A stretch of 64,000 nucleotides of DNA from Lewinellaceae bacterium (lineage in GTDB: Bacteria; Bacteroidota; Bacteroidia; Chitinophagales; Saprospiraceae). The stretch is taken from NCBI GenBank assembly GCA_020636225.1, contig JACJYI010000005.1, positions 124,001 to 188,000 on the forward strand, written 5' to 3'. The position numbers and the translations under genes were made by a program. Under the pieces are notes generated by a model. It saw only the letters and a list, made by a program, of their open reading frames with translations. It ran no database searches and was not told the origin of the DNA. Shown here in pieces: positions 16,305 through 25,620 of this stretch (the first letter of the stretch is position 1; every line of letters starts with the position of its first letter).

Positions 16305-18424
16305 GATGATACTAGAGTTAGGAATTCATCCTCGGTCAGGATCTGGACCGTACCGAGGGCTTGTGCTTTTTTCAATTTGCTGCCGGCATTGGCACCCACC
16401 ACCAGGATATCCAGGTTGCCGGATACGGCGGAGATGGGTTTGGCCCCGGCCTGTTCGGCCAGCTCCTGCGCCTCCTTCCGTCCCATTTTCTCTAAAGTAC
16501 CAGTGAAGAGAATGGTTTTGCCGGCCAGTGGCGCATCGGCGGCAATCGCGCGGGGGCGATCCTCCTCCGTTTGGGTCAGGTTGACCCCGAGTGCTTCCAT
16601 CTCCTCCAATAGGGCGACGTTGTCCGGCTGTCCAAAGAAGGCCATGACATTCCTGGCCACAATCGGGCCAATATCCTTGATCTGGAGGTAACGCTCCTCA
16701 TCCCAGTCCTTCAGCTCCAGGACATGCCCGACCTCTGCCGCCAGCAGCTTGGAGGCTTTCTTTCCCAGATGGTGGATGCTGAGGCTGTGGAGCAGACGGT
16801 GGATCGGATTTGCCTTGGCCTTGTCGATGGCCTTGTGCAGGTTGTCGGCTGATTTTTTCCCGAAACCGTCCAGTTCTGCGATCCGGTCGTAGTCCAGGCG
16901 GTAGAGATCCACGATGTGCCGCACCCAGCCGAGATCATAGAATCGTTCCACCTGGGAGCGGCCCAGTCCGTCAATGTCCATGGCATCCTTGGAGACGTGA
17001 AAGATCATCCGCTGCTTGATCTGGGCTTCACATTCGGCATTCACACAGCGCCAGGCAGCCTCATCCGGCTCGCGGAAGAGGGGCGTGTGGCAGACCGGGC
17101 AGGTGGTTGGGAATATGATGGCTTGTTCGGAACCGTCGCGGAGATCGGCCAGCGGCTTGACGATGTAGGGGATCACATCCCCCGCCCGTTCTACCAGCAC
17201 GGTATCGCCCAGGCGGATGTCCTTGCCTTTGATGAAGTCTTCGTTGTGCAGCGATACGGAACTGACCGTTACCCCGGCCAGTTGGACAGGTTCGATCTTG
17301 GCCACCGGGGTGATCGAGCCGATCTTGCCCACCTGATAGTCCACATCGATCAGCTTGCTGGTCGCCTGGCGGGCCTTGAACTTGAAGGCGATCGCCCAGC
17401 GGGGGTGGTGACTGGTATAACCACATATTTCCTGCAGGTCTCGCCGGTCCACCTTCACCACCATCCCATCGATCTCGTAGGGATAGGTATCGCGCTTGGC
17501 TGCCCACGATTCGCAGAAGGCTACCACCTCATGGATGTCCCGGCAGACCGTGCGCTCCCCGGCAGGCACCTTGAATCCGAGAGCGGCCAGGGTGTCCAGG
17601 GCCTGGTGATGGGTGGGAAATTGGTCCAGTTGGTCGTTACCCTGCCCATCCTGGGCAAAGCCGAGCTGATAGACGAATACATCCAGTCCGCGTTCGGCTG
17701 CCTCCTTGGGGTCCTTCATGCGCAAGCCTCCGGTGGCGGCATTGCGCGGATTGGCAAAGAGGGGGAGGTCCTGTTCCTCCCGGCGGGCATTGATTTGAAG
17801 GAAATGGTCCTTTCTGATGATGGCTTCTCCCCGCAGTTCCGCCCGATGGATGCCATAGCGGGAGAATTCGGCCTTCAGGGGAATGGACCGGATGGTGCGG
17901 GCATTGGCTGTGATCTCCTCGCCCCGAACGCCATCTCCCCGGGTGGCGGAGCGCGTGAGACGATCACCTTCGTACACCAGGGTGATGGTCCCGCCATCGT
18001 ATTTCGGTTCGACGGCATAGGCGATCGGGGAATCCCCCATGTCGGTCAGTTTGCGCACCTGCCGGTCGAATTCCAGTAGATCCGCTTCATCGTAGGAGTT
18101 GTCCAGGGACAGCATGGGGGTGAGGTGGGTCACCTCGGGCAGATCACTGGTCAGGTCGGAGGAGACACGGCTCGTGGGCGAGTCCTCCATCCTGGCCTCG
18201 GGAAATGCCTCTTCCAGGGTCTGCAGCTTCTTGTACAGCTGGTCGTATTCGAAATCGCTGATCACCGGATCGTGAAGGACATAGTACCGGTACTCGTGGA
18301 ATCGGATCACATCGCCCAGGGAGGCGGCCATTGCCACCGCATCAGCTGGCGCAACGGGCGGGGTGGCCGCGAGGAGCTGGCGGCTGAGGTGGTCCAGGGT
18401 TTTCTGCTCGTCAGGGGAATACAT
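16301..18424 (-). CDS. ligA: NAD-dependent DNA ligase LigA
   Basis: 707 residues. Seals nicks in DNA using NAD+, essential for replication and repair. Domains in order: Ia region with YYVLHDP and SDFEYD, adenylation domain with the nucleophile K141 in EPKYDG, OB fold, the four-cysteine zinc finger (CPVC near 415 and CVNAEC about 20 residues on), helix-hairpin-helix repeats and a C-terminal BRCT domain (KTILFTGTLEKMGRKEA). Length is slightly above the usual ~670. The ATG at 18424 is preferred: upstream in-frame codons run into the terminator hairpin of the neighbouring gene. A -7-like TATTTTCG sits 8 bp upstream, which would leave almost no leader. Confidence 0.97.
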   Translation of the reverse strand: MYSPDEQKTLDHLSRQLLAATPPVAPADAVAMAASLGDVIRFHEYRYYVLHDPVISDFEYDQLYKKLQTLEEAFPEARMEDSPTSRVSSDLTSDLPEVTHLTPMLSLDNSYDEADLLEFDRQVRKLTDMGDSPIAYAVEPKYDGGTITLVYEGDRLTRSATRGDGVRGEEITANARTIRSIPLKAEFSRYGIHRAELRGEAIIRKDHFLQINARREEQDLPLFANPRNAATGGLRMKDPKEAAERGLDVFVYQLGFAQDGQGNDQLDQFPTHHQALDTLAALGFKVPAGERTVCRDIHEVVAFCESWAAKRDTYPYEIDGMVVKVDRRDLQEICGYTSHHPRWAIAFKFKARQATSKLIDVDYQVGKIGSITPVAKIEPVQLAGVTVSSVSLHNEDFIKGKDIRLGDTVLVERAGDVIPYIVKPLADLRDGSEQAIIFPTTCPVCHTPLFREPDEAAWRCVNAECEAQIKQRMIFHVSKDAMDIDGLGRSQVERFYDLGWVRHIVDLYRLDYDRIAELDGFGKKSADNLHKAIDKAKANPIHRLLHSLSIHHLGKKASKLLAAEVGHVLELKDWDEERYLQIKDIGPIVARNVMAFFGQPDNVALLEEMEALGVNLTQTEEDRPRAIAADAPLAGKTILFTGTLEKMGRKEAQELAEQAGAKPISAVSGNLDILVVGANAGSKLKKAQALGTVQILTEDEFLTLVSS

Positions 18425-18468
18425 CAGGGCGAAAATACAAGGCTTTGCATGAACGGCCGACAAAGAAA

Positions 18469-18508
18469 ACCCCCACTGCCATGACCCGGGGGTATTCACA
18501 GTGGGGGT
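18469..18508 (-). terminator. Rho-independent terminator after the TlpA gene
   Basis: Perfect 10-bp stem ACCCCCACTG/CAGTGGGGGT with a 20-nt loop, followed on the minus strand by TTTTCTTTGT. It lies 30 bp after the stop of the 160-residue thioredoxin gene and separates it from ligA. Confidence 0.88.
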
Positions 18509-18537
18509 AGGATATGACGAAACAATAAAGGTCGTCC

Positions 18538-19020
18538 TTAGAGAGACTTCAATTTGGTCTCCAGTTCATTCTCGTCGCCGGGGAGGTAGCCGTTGTGGCT
18601 GTAGACGATCTTGCCGTCCTTCACCACGAACGTGTGGGGGATGGTCTGCACATTCATGGCGTGCTGGAAATCCTGCTTGACATCGGACAGCACCGTGTAT
18701 TTCCAGCGCTTTTCATTGACCATCGGCTTGACCCGGGGCAGGGCGCGCTGGTCATCAATGGTCACGGCAACCAGTTCGACACCATAGTCGGACTGCCACT
18801 GGTCGTATTTCTTGGCAATGGCATCCAGTTCCTTCTTGCAAGGCGTGCACCAGGTGGCCCAGAAACTGATGATCGTTGTTTTTCCAGCCACGGCATAGTC
18901 CTGGATGTTCACCGGTTTCCCGGTCAGGGTCTTCAGGGTGATATTGGGTAGGGCATCTTGGGCGGTGGCCGTAGCGAAGGAGAGGACCAGCGCCAGGACC
19001 GGCAGGATGAATTGCTTCAT
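18538..19020 (-). CDS. TlpA/ResA-like periplasmic thioredoxin
   Basis: 160 residues: signal peptide (MKQFILPVLALVLSFATATAQ) and a single thioredoxin-like domain with the redox motif CTPC (C58, C61) in the context SFWATWCTPCKKE and a cis-Pro loop QTIPHT. It should reduce or isomerise disulfides in the periplasm; a specific partner is not shown. It stands alone between its own terminator and a promoter region shared with the divergent beta-barrel gene at 19149. Confidence 0.92.
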   Translation of the reverse strand: MKQFILPVLALVLSFATATAQDALPNITLKTLTGKPVNIQDYAVAGKTTIISFWATWCTPCKKELDAIAKKYDQWQSDYGVELVAVTIDDQRALPRVKPMVNEKRWKYTVLSDVKQDFQHAMNVQTIPHTFVVKDGKIVYSHNGYLPGDENELETKLKSL

Positions 19021-19067
19021 AAATGTGAGTTGATTTGATGAATAGTGGTGATAAACACAGTTGTCTT

Positions 19068-19075
19068 CAAAAATA
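19068..19075 (-). promoter_or_regulatory. -7 promoter element (TATTTTTG) of the TlpA gene
   Basis: Matches the Bacteroidota sigma-ABfr -7 consensus TAnnTTTG on the minus strand, about 47 bp upstream of the TlpA ATG. No convincing -33 TTG at standard spacing was found. Confidence 0.5.
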
Positions 19076-19113
19076 ACCCTTTAGAGGGTCGTCTAACAGC
19101 CAAAAACCTATCT

Positions 19114-19129
19114 TTAACCACCTGTTAAC
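19114..19129 (+). promoter_or_regulatory. TTAAC-N6-TTAAC direct repeat
   Basis: Two TTAAC boxes begin at 19114 and 19125, 11 bp apart, in the divergent region between the TlpA gene and the beta-barrel gene. The same spacing occurs three times in a row in the promoter region of the RprXY-like system (47457-47483), so this may be a site for the same response regulator. Confidence 0.4.
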
Positions 19130-19148
19130 GATTTGAACCCCTATCTGC

Positions 19149-20840
19149 GTGCAACGATCTGAACGAATTTCTCGATCCTTAGTGGTCCTGATCACCGCTG
19201 TTTTCCTGTATGTGAACCCCCTCCATGCCCAGGAAGGCAATACCGGACGGCTGTCCGGCAGCTTCCAGGCCAATGTCAATTTCTTTCAGCGGGATTCGGC
19301 CATCGGAGCGGCCAATACCCCAGGGTATGACCGCCAGTTGGTGGGCTCGGAAGCCTGGCTCAACCTGGATTACTCCAATTGGGGCTTTGACATGGGCATC
19401 CGCTTCGACCTGTTCAACAATACCAACCTCTTCAATCCGCTGGGTTCCTTCAATGGCATCGGCATCGGCCGGTGGTATATCCACAAATCGATCGGCCAGT
19501 TTGAGGTGACCGGTGGCCAGATCTACGACCAGATCGGCAGTGGGCTGATCTTCCGGGCCTATGAGGCCCGCCCCCTGGCCATCGACAATGCGCTGTATGG
19601 CGCACGGGTGGCCTACCATATCAATGACAATTGGGAGGTCAAGGCCTTCGGGGGTAAGCAGCGGAACATCTTTGATTACTACAACCCTTCGCTGTGGGGC
19701 GCCGCCCTGGAAGGATTCATCCCCGGCAATGAAGAGTACACCTGGTCATTGTCCCCGGGCATCGGGATCGTCCAGCGCACCTATGACGATGCCACCATGG
19801 ACCAGATCATCGCGGCAATCGAGACCTATACACCCGAGGACGGGTTCATTCCCAAGTACAACACCCGGGCAGCCACTGTTTATAATACGCTGATCGCCGG
19901 CAATTTTACCTGGTATGTGGAAGGGGCCCTCAAGACGGAAGATGTCTTTGAAGATCCCTTTGCCCCGAAGAACAACTGGAACGGGACCGTGACCCAGGGC
20001 CGCCTGGTCAGCCGGCCGGGCAATGTGCTCTACACATCCCTGGGGTACACCACCGGAGGCCTGGGGATCATCGTCGAAGGGAAGCGCACCCAGGACTTCC
20101 GCTTCCGGGTCGATCCGTTTGTCAACCAGTTGCGCGGGCAGGTCAACTTCCTGCCACCGATGGCCAGGGTCAACACCTATCGCCTGACCGCCCGCTACAA
20201 TGCGGCGACACAGGAGATCGGGGAGATGGCCGGTCAGGCCAGCATCCGGTATTCGCCTAACAGCCACTGGGCATTGGGATTGGATTATTCCCAGATCATG
20301 AACCTGGACATGGACAATCTCTTCTACCGGGAGATCTACATCGATGCCACCTGGAAACCCAAGGATGCCTGGAACATCCTGTTCGGAGTGCAACACCAGT
20401 GGTACAACCAGTTCATTTACGAAGGCAAGCCAGGCGACCTGAGCACCATCACGCCCTATACCGACATCCAGTACAAGTTTGATGACCACCGGGCATTGCG
20501 CATGGAAGCCTCGGCCATGTTCACGGGCAGGGTGGGTAGTGCTCAGAATACAGATTATGGTGACTGGCTCTTTGGCCTGTTGGAATATACCATAGCCCCG
20601 CACTGGACGTTTACCGTATCAGATATGTTCAATTTCAACCCCAAGCGGATCAACCCGGATACCGGCGACTTTGAGGACCCCATCCATTATCCCCGGTTTG
20701 ATGTGTTCTACAGCACCGGCCCTCACCGCTTTGCCTTTTCCTATGTCAAGCAGGTGGATGGGATCGTGTGTACCGGGGGGATCTGCCGCTATGAACCGGC
20801 CTTCAGTGGATTCAAGGTGGGGATGCAATCCAATTTCTAA
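19149..20840 (+). CDS. Outer-membrane beta-barrel protein, DUF6029-like
   Basis: 563 residues. A signal peptide ends at LHAQ near residue 28; the rest is rich in alternating aromatic/polar strands (NVNFFQ, WLNLDYSNWGFDMGIRF, SIRYSPNSHWALGLDYSQ, RFAFSYVKQ) and ends with a strand closing on F (GMQSNF), as outer-membrane barrels do. The architecture and the downstream Omp28-like genes fit the Bacteroidota DUF6029 family, whose function is not known. The only plausible start is GTG 19149; no ATG is available near it. Followed after 18 bp by an Omp28-like lipoprotein gene, likely the same operon. Confidence 0.8.
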   Translation: MQRSERISRSLVVLITAVFLYVNPLHAQEGNTGRLSGSFQANVNFFQRDSAIGAANTPGYDRQLVGSEAWLNLDYSNWGFDMGIRFDLFNNTNLFNPLGSFNGIGIGRWYIHKSIGQFEVTGGQIYDQIGSGLIFRAYEARPLAIDNALYGARVAYHINDNWEVKAFGGKQRNIFDYYNPSLWGAALEGFIPGNEEYTWSLSPGIGIVQRTYDDATMDQIIAAIETYTPEDGFIPKYNTRAATVYNTLIAGNFTWYVEGALKTEDVFEDPFAPKNNWNGTVTQGRLVSRPGNVLYTSLGYTTGGLGIIVEGKRTQDFRFRVDPFVNQLRGQVNFLPPMARVNTYRLTARYNAATQEIGEMAGQASIRYSPNSHWALGLDYSQIMNLDMDNLFYREIYIDATWKPKDAWNILFGVQHQWYNQFIYEGKPGDLSTITPYTDIQYKFDDHRALRMEASAMFTGRVGSAQNTDYGDWLFGLLEYTIAPHWTFTVSDMFNFNPKRINPDTGDFEDPIHYPRFDVFYSTGPHRFAFSYVKQVDGIVCTGGICRYEPAFSGFKVGMQSNF

Positions 20841-20858
20841 TCCGTTAACTTTGAGATC

Positions 20859-21686
20859 ATGATGCGATCGATCACCTATAGCCTGTTTGCCGTTCTGCTC
20901 CTGATCGGAGGATGCAAGGAAATCTCCCCTGACCTCACGTTTGGACCACCCAGTGGACTGAATGATCGCGTCGTCGTAGTGGAGGAATTCACTGGTGCCC
21001 AATGTGTGTTTTGTCCACCAGGTGCTGAAGAATTGGAGAACCTCCTCAGCCTGTATCAGGACAATATGATCGCCATCTCCATCCATACCGGATTCTTCGC
21101 GACACCGATCCCGAACAAGAGCAAGTACGACTTCCGCACGACGGATGGTGATGCGTTGGAAGGAATCCTCGGTATACCCGATAAGGGCTATCCCAGTGCG
21201 ATCATCAATCGCAAGGAATTCCCGGGTGAGGGTAGCCTGCATTCGGTCAAGACCGCCTGGGCCGGATACATTGGCCAGGAATTGGCAGATGAGGCTGTCT
21301 TTGGACTTACCTTGGGCACCACCTGGGATCCGGGTACACGTGCGTTGCGTGCTGATGTCAATGCCATTGCCCGGGAGAATGTGTCCGGTCCCTTGCGGAT
21401 TACCCTGCTGATTACGGAGAGCGGGATCGTGGATTACCAGAAGGATATCCGCTACGGAGAGGTTCCGGAATATGTGCACAAACATGTCCTCCGTGATGTC
21501 ATCTCCAACAGCGTGGAAGGGGATGTCGTGGCCACCGGTATTGTGACGGCCGGCCAGTCCCTCGACTATGCCGTGAATTATACCCTCCCGGCTGAATGGA
21601 AGTCGGAAAAGTGTGAAGTGGTGGCCTTCATTTCGGATGGCAACAGCCGGTATATCTACCAGGCAGGGCATGCGAAGGTGGAATAA
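20859..21686 (+). CDS. Omp28-like thioredoxin-fold lipoprotein, copy 1
   Basis: 275 residues. Lipoprotein signal with lipobox LIGGC (Cys19) followed by KE. A thioredoxin-like N-terminal part has FTGAQCVFCPPG (C49, C52), the CxxC of the Omp28-related family, and the C-terminal part is a beta-rich domain with VDYQKDIRYGEVPEYVHKHVLR. Role inferred as an envelope redox or scaffold protein; the family function is not established. The last third and the bases after the stop are nearly identical to the next gene (21860-22711), while the first part has diverged. A TAACTTTG at 20846-20853 matches the -7 motif but lies so close to the ATG that a transcript from it would be nearly leaderless. Confidence 0.87.
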   Translation: MMRSITYSLFAVLLLIGGCKEISPDLTFGPPSGLNDRVVVVEEFTGAQCVFCPPGAEELENLLSLYQDNMIAISIHTGFFATPIPNKSKYDFRTTDGDALEGILGIPDKGYPSAIINRKEFPGEGSLHSVKTAWAGYIGQELADEAVFGLTLGTTWDPGTRALRADVNAIARENVSGPLRITLLITESGIVDYQKDIRYGEVPEYVHKHVLRDVISNSVEGDVVATGIVTAGQSLDYAVNYTLPAEWKSEKCEVVAFISDGNSRYIYQAGHAKVE

Positions 21687-21691
21687 ATTGA

Positions 21692-21727
21692 AGTCGGAAA
21701 TCGGAAGTCGGAAGTCGGAAGTCGGAA
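21692..21727 (+). repeat. Heptamer tandem repeat (AGTCGGA)x5
   Basis: Five 7-bp units (AGTCGGA/AATCGGA) directly after the stop of the first Omp28-like gene. A related four-unit tract follows the second gene at the same position. Confidence 0.9.
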
Positions 21728-21859
21728 ATTTGCCGATTCATCAGACTATTGGTGGCTGGCGTTCCGGGATGTACGATTCTTGTTTGGGAGGCTAAGGGTA
21801 AAAGGCGAAAGGTGATGGCTCCCGGTCTTTACCAATCTAAACGTTGAAAGAAGTTGATC

Positions 21860-22711
21860 ATGAAGGTGAACCGAGAATTCAAGTTGACCACCTTTCGAAC
21901 AGGGATACTAATCTGTCTTTTGTTTCTCCTGAACTCGTGTAAAGAGGTGAATGCAGACCTGAGCTTTGGCCCACCCTCTGGTTTAAACGACCGGGTCATT
22001 CTGATCGAAGAATTCACGGGTATCCGTTGTGTTCAATGCCCACCAGGTGCAGAGGAGCTGGATAATCTTCAAACGTTGTATCCGGAGAATATTGTGGTCG
22101 TCTCCCTTCATACCGGTTTCTTTGCTACACCTGAACCAGGGAAGAGCATGTTTGATTTTCGGACTGCCGATGGAAATGCATTGGAGATGATTTTGGGTGC
22201 ACCGGATAATGGTTGGCCAAGTGCTATCATCAATCGTAAGAAGTTCGAAGGAGCAACCAGCCTTCATTCATCGCGAACCTCATGGGCCGGTTATATCGCC
22301 CAGGAATTGGAAAATGAAGCGCTTTTCGGGTTGACTGTGAACACCACCTGGGATCCGGGTACCCGGGCCTTACGTGCAGATGTCAATGCCATTGCCAGAG
22401 ACAATGTCGCTGGTCCATTGCGCATCACCCTGTTGATCACGGAGAGCGGGATCGTGGATTACCAGAAGGATATTCGCTACGGAGAGGTTCCTGAATATGT
22501 GCACAAACATGTCCTCCGCGATGTCATCTCCAATAGTGTGGAAGGGGATGTTGTCGTTACCGGTTCGGTGACTGCCGGCCAGTCTATCGACTATGCCGTG
22601 AATTATACCCTCCCAGCTGAATGGAAGTCGGAGAAGTGTGAAGTGGTGGCCTTCATTTCGGATGGCAACAGCCGGTATATCTACCAGGCGGGTCATGCGA
22701 AGGTGGAGTAA
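21860..22711 (+). CDS. Omp28-like thioredoxin-fold lipoprotein, copy 2
   Basis: 283 residues, paralogue of the preceding gene. Lipobox LLNSC (Cys27) followed by KE, then GPPSGLNDRV and FTGIRCVQCPPG (C57, C60) as in copy 1. The N-terminal half differs at many positions (for example the signal peptide and the segment after CxxC), yet the DNA from about 22340 to the stop differs from copy 1 at only a small fraction of sites. ATG 21860 is used rather than TTG 21854. Downstream bases, including the heptamer repeat and TTTGCCGATTCATCAGACTAT, are also shared, so the duplicated unit included the 3' flank. Confidence 0.87.
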   Translation: MKVNREFKLTTFRTGILICLLFLLNSCKEVNADLSFGPPSGLNDRVILIEEFTGIRCVQCPPGAEELDNLQTLYPENIVVVSLHTGFFATPEPGKSMFDFRTADGNALEMILGAPDNGWPSAIINRKKFEGATSLHSSRTSWAGYIAQELENEALFGLTVNTTWDPGTRALRADVNAIARDNVAGPLRITLLITESGIVDYQKDIRYGEVPEYVHKHVLRDVISNSVEGDVVVTGSVTAGQSIDYAVNYTLPAEWKSEKCEVVAFISDGNSRYIYQAGHAKVE

Positions 22712-22716
22712 TTCAA

Positions 22717-22747
22717 AGTCGGAAGTCGGAAATCGGAAATCGGAAAT
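22717..22747 (+). repeat. Heptamer tandem repeat (AGTCGGA/AATCGGA)x4
   Basis: Four 7-bp units after the second Omp28-like gene, the counterpart of 21692-21727 with a different unit number and order. Confidence 0.9.
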
Positions 22748-23084
22748 TTGCCGATTCATCAGACTATAGGTGGCTGGCGCTACTGAGATGTACATTGCTC
22801 GTGAAGTTGGCATAGGGTAAATGGCGAAGGGAAAAGGGATCCTGATTGTCGAAATATCGCCATAACCCAATAACGACATAACCCCCGTCGGGCTGGGGTT
22901 CTCCTAGTCTTTCGCGATTCGCCAAACCACGACGGGCAAGCATTCGCCTGGAACGTCAGTGCCTGATGACACGAGGAATCCCGTCACTTGTTCGAGTGGC
23001 ATAGGGTAAATGGCGAATGGTAAACGGCCTGCACCCGAATCGTGCAGATGCCGAATACCGAATACCCAATACCTCATCTTCCCT
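22748..23084. repeat. Non-coding spacer with a 20-bp direct repeat and short AT/GA-rich tracts
   Basis: No gene is supported. The 20-mer GGCATAGGGTAAATGGCGAA occurs at 22809-22828 and 22998-23017. Relatives of its GGTAAAxGGCGAA core are at 21797 and 28894. The tracts CATAACCCAATAACGACATAACCC (22860) and CCGAATACCGAATACCCAATACC (23051) are low-complexity repeats of the same style as those at 26323 and 49260. Confidence 0.75.
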
Positions 23085-23092
23085 TACCTTTG
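23085..23092 (+). promoter_or_regulatory. -7 promoter element (TACCTTTG) of pheT
   Basis: Perfect TAnnTTTG match 17 bp before the pheT ATG, implying a 5' leader of roughly a dozen bases. Confidence 0.65.
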
Positions 23093-23109
23093 CGCCGAAA
23101 TCGCACGGC

Positions 23110-25551
23110 ATGAAGATCTCCCTGAATTGGCTGAAGAAATATCTGGACCTCCCCCTCGACCCGGAAAAGATCGGTGACCTCCTCACCAGCCTGGGGCTGG
23201 AGGTGGAAGGAATGGAGAAGATCGAGGCTGGCCACAACGGGCTGCAAGGTATTGTCGTGGGGAGGGTGGCGACCTGCGAGAAGCATCCGGATGCCGATCG
23301 GCTGTCCCTTTGTACCGTGGATATTGCGGGTGAAGCACCTTTAGCCATCGTGTGTGGCGCACCCAATGTCGCTGCCGGTCAGAAGGTCCTGGTGGCCACT
23401 GCCGGTGCCAGTGTCCTGGGCAAGGACGGGGAAGCCTTTACCATCAAGTCGGGGAAGATTCGGGGTGCAGCTTCCGAGGGGATGATCTGTGCGGTAGATG
23501 AGCTGGGCCTCGGCGAGGACCACTCCGGGATCCTGGTCCTGGACGAAACGGCCGTAGTGGGTATGCCGGCCAGTGAACATCTGGGCTTGAAGGAAGACTG
23601 GATCTACGAGATCGGCCTGACCCCCAACCGGTCGGATGCCACCAATCACATCGGGGTGGCTCGCGACCTGTATGCGGCCCTGGTGGTTCGCCATGGGTTC
23701 ACCGGCGGGATCAACCTGCCGAATGTAGGGAACTTCCCCACCGGGGCACAAACCCACCCGGTCCAGGTCATCATCGAGAACGAACGGGCCTGTCCGCGGT
23801 ATTCCGGGGTCAGTATCTCCGGGATCAAGGTGGGCCCTTCACCGGAATGGCTGCGCCAGGCGCTGACCGCCATTGGTGAGCGTTCCATCAACAACGTGGT
23901 CGACACGACCAATTATATCCTGCACGAAATGGGTCAGCCCCTGCATGCATTCGACCTGGACAAGATCCAGGGCAGGACGATCCGGGTGAAAACCCTCCCG
24001 GCACAAACCCCCTTCGTCTGTCTCGATGAGATCGAACGAAAACTGGATGCCGAGGATCTGATGATCTGTGATGGTGACAGCCAGCCCATGTGTATCGGCG
24101 GTGTATTCGGCGGACTTCATTCGGGTGTCACCGAATCGACCACCTCGATCTTCCTGGAGTCCGCCTATTTTGACCCGGGGTACATCCGTCGCACCAGCAC
24201 CCGCCACAACTTGCGGACAGAGGCGGCCAGGATCTTCGAGAAGGGAGCAGACCCGGAAGCCACGGTCTATGTCCTCGAGCGGGCAGCCATGCTGATCTGT
24301 GAGCTGGCCGGCGGAACGATCGCCTCCCCTGTGGTCGATGTGTATCCCAGTCCGGTCACCCCGGTCCGCGTGGACGTGCGCATGTCACGGATCCGGCTCC
24401 TGACGGGGATCGACCTGGACATGGCGGAGATCAGACGGGTGCTCGCGGCCCTGGGCATGCCCATCCTCTCCGAAGCCGGCGATACGTTCACCGTCCAGGT
24501 GCCGGGCAACAAAAGCGATGTGCTCCGCGAGGTGGATGTCATCGAGGAGATCCTTCGGGTGATCGGCTATGATCGCGTGCCCGAGCCGGCGAAGATGTTC
24601 GTCTCCGTACAAGCCTCACCCAGGCCGGATCCGGCAAAATTGAGGGACAAGGTGGCGGCCATGCTCAGTGCCCGAGGCTTTCATGAGGCCATGTCCCTGT
24701 CCCTGGACCAGTCAGCCCGATATGAAACCATTGCGCCGGAGATGGCGGGGTCAATGGTCAGGATCCACAACACATCCAATGTCCACCTGGACAGCCTCCG
24801 GGCAGACCTGATGCCCAACATGCTGGAGAATATCCTGCGCAACAAGAACCGCCAGAACCACGATGTGCGCCTCTTCGAATTTGGCAAGACCTACCATCGG
24901 GACGGAGAGACCTTCACGGAGACCAATCGTCTGATCCTGGCCATCACCGGACGACGGGAAGCCGAAAGCTGGCTGAACAGCGGACGCGAGCAGGCAGACC
25001 TGTACACCCTCAAGACGGAGGTGGAATCCGTGTTGCAGTTCCTGCGCATCCAGGGGTGGCAGGAGCGGGCCTCGGAAGGGCAGGGGCTGGAGCCCGGACT
25101 GGTCTGGGCCCGTGGCCCGAAGGAGATGGTACGACTGGGAGCAGTCAGCGGAGCATGGCTGGACCTGATGGATGTCGACCAGCCGGTCTGGGTGGCCGAT
25201 ATCAACTGGGACGTGGTGCTGGATTTCATCCCGGCCAGGGATGCCGAGACCGCGTCGCTCAGTCGTTTCCCTGAGGTCCGACGCGACCTGGCCCTGGTGG
25301 TGGACCGTTCGGTGGCCTATCGTGATATCGAAGCCCTGGCCAGCAAGACCGAGAAAAAACTGCTCAAGGAGGTCAACCTGTTTGATGTCTACACCTCGGA
25401 GGAACATCTCGGGGCCGGCAAGAAATCCTGCGCGGTCAGTTTCCGTTTTGCCGATCCGGAACGTACCCTCACGGACCAGGAGATCGATGATGTCATGAAC
25501 CGGCTGATCGCCGGGTATGAGTCCCGGCTGGGTGCGGTGATCCGCAGGTAG
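23110..25551 (+). CDS. pheT: Phenylalanyl-tRNA synthetase beta subunit
   Basis: 813 residues. With PheS it charges tRNA-Phe; the beta chain carries tRNA binding and the editing site. Domains: N-terminal MKISLNWLKKYLDL, an EMAP-II-like tRNA-binding domain (VVGRVATCEKHPDADRL ... GMICAVDELGLGEDH), B3/B4 editing domain (~210-400), B5, the catalytic-like core and a C-terminal ferredoxin-fold anticodon-binding domain (LSRFPEVRRDLALVVD). Length is normal. The start at 23110 is set by the family N-terminus; upstream in-frame codons are repeat sequence. pheS is not adjacent. After the stop comes the triplicated repeat. Confidence 0.97.
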   Translation: MKISLNWLKKYLDLPLDPEKIGDLLTSLGLEVEGMEKIEAGHNGLQGIVVGRVATCEKHPDADRLSLCTVDIAGEAPLAIVCGAPNVAAGQKVLVATAGASVLGKDGEAFTIKSGKIRGAASEGMICAVDELGLGEDHSGILVLDETAVVGMPASEHLGLKEDWIYEIGLTPNRSDATNHIGVARDLYAALVVRHGFTGGINLPNVGNFPTGAQTHPVQVIIENERACPRYSGVSISGIKVGPSPEWLRQALTAIGERSINNVVDTTNYILHEMGQPLHAFDLDKIQGRTIRVKTLPAQTPFVCLDEIERKLDAEDLMICDGDSQPMCIGGVFGGLHSGVTESTTSIFLESAYFDPGYIRRTSTRHNLRTEAARIFEKGADPEATVYVLERAAMLICELAGGTIASPVVDVYPSPVTPVRVDVRMSRIRLLTGIDLDMAEIRRVLAALGMPILSEAGDTFTVQVPGNKSDVLREVDVIEEILRVIGYDRVPEPAKMFVSVQASPRPDPAKLRDKVAAMLSARGFHEAMSLSLDQSARYETIAPEMAGSMVRIHNTSNVHLDSLRADLMPNMLENILRNKNRQNHDVRLFEFGKTYHRDGETFTETNRLILAITGRREAESWLNSGREQADLYTLKTEVESVLQFLRIQGWQERASEGQGLEPGLVWARGPKEMVRLGAVSGAWLDLMDVDQPVWVADINWDVVLDFIPARDAETASLSRFPEVRRDLALVVDRSVAYRDIEALASKTEKKLLKEVNLFDVYTSEEHLGAGKKSCAVSFRFADPERTLTDQEIDDVMNRLIAGYESRLGAVIRR

Positions 25552-25620
25552 GTCCGTTGCGGCCTTCATGTTCCTGCCATTGTCCACTTGTCAGGACACT
25601 GACCTGCGATACATATGGTC

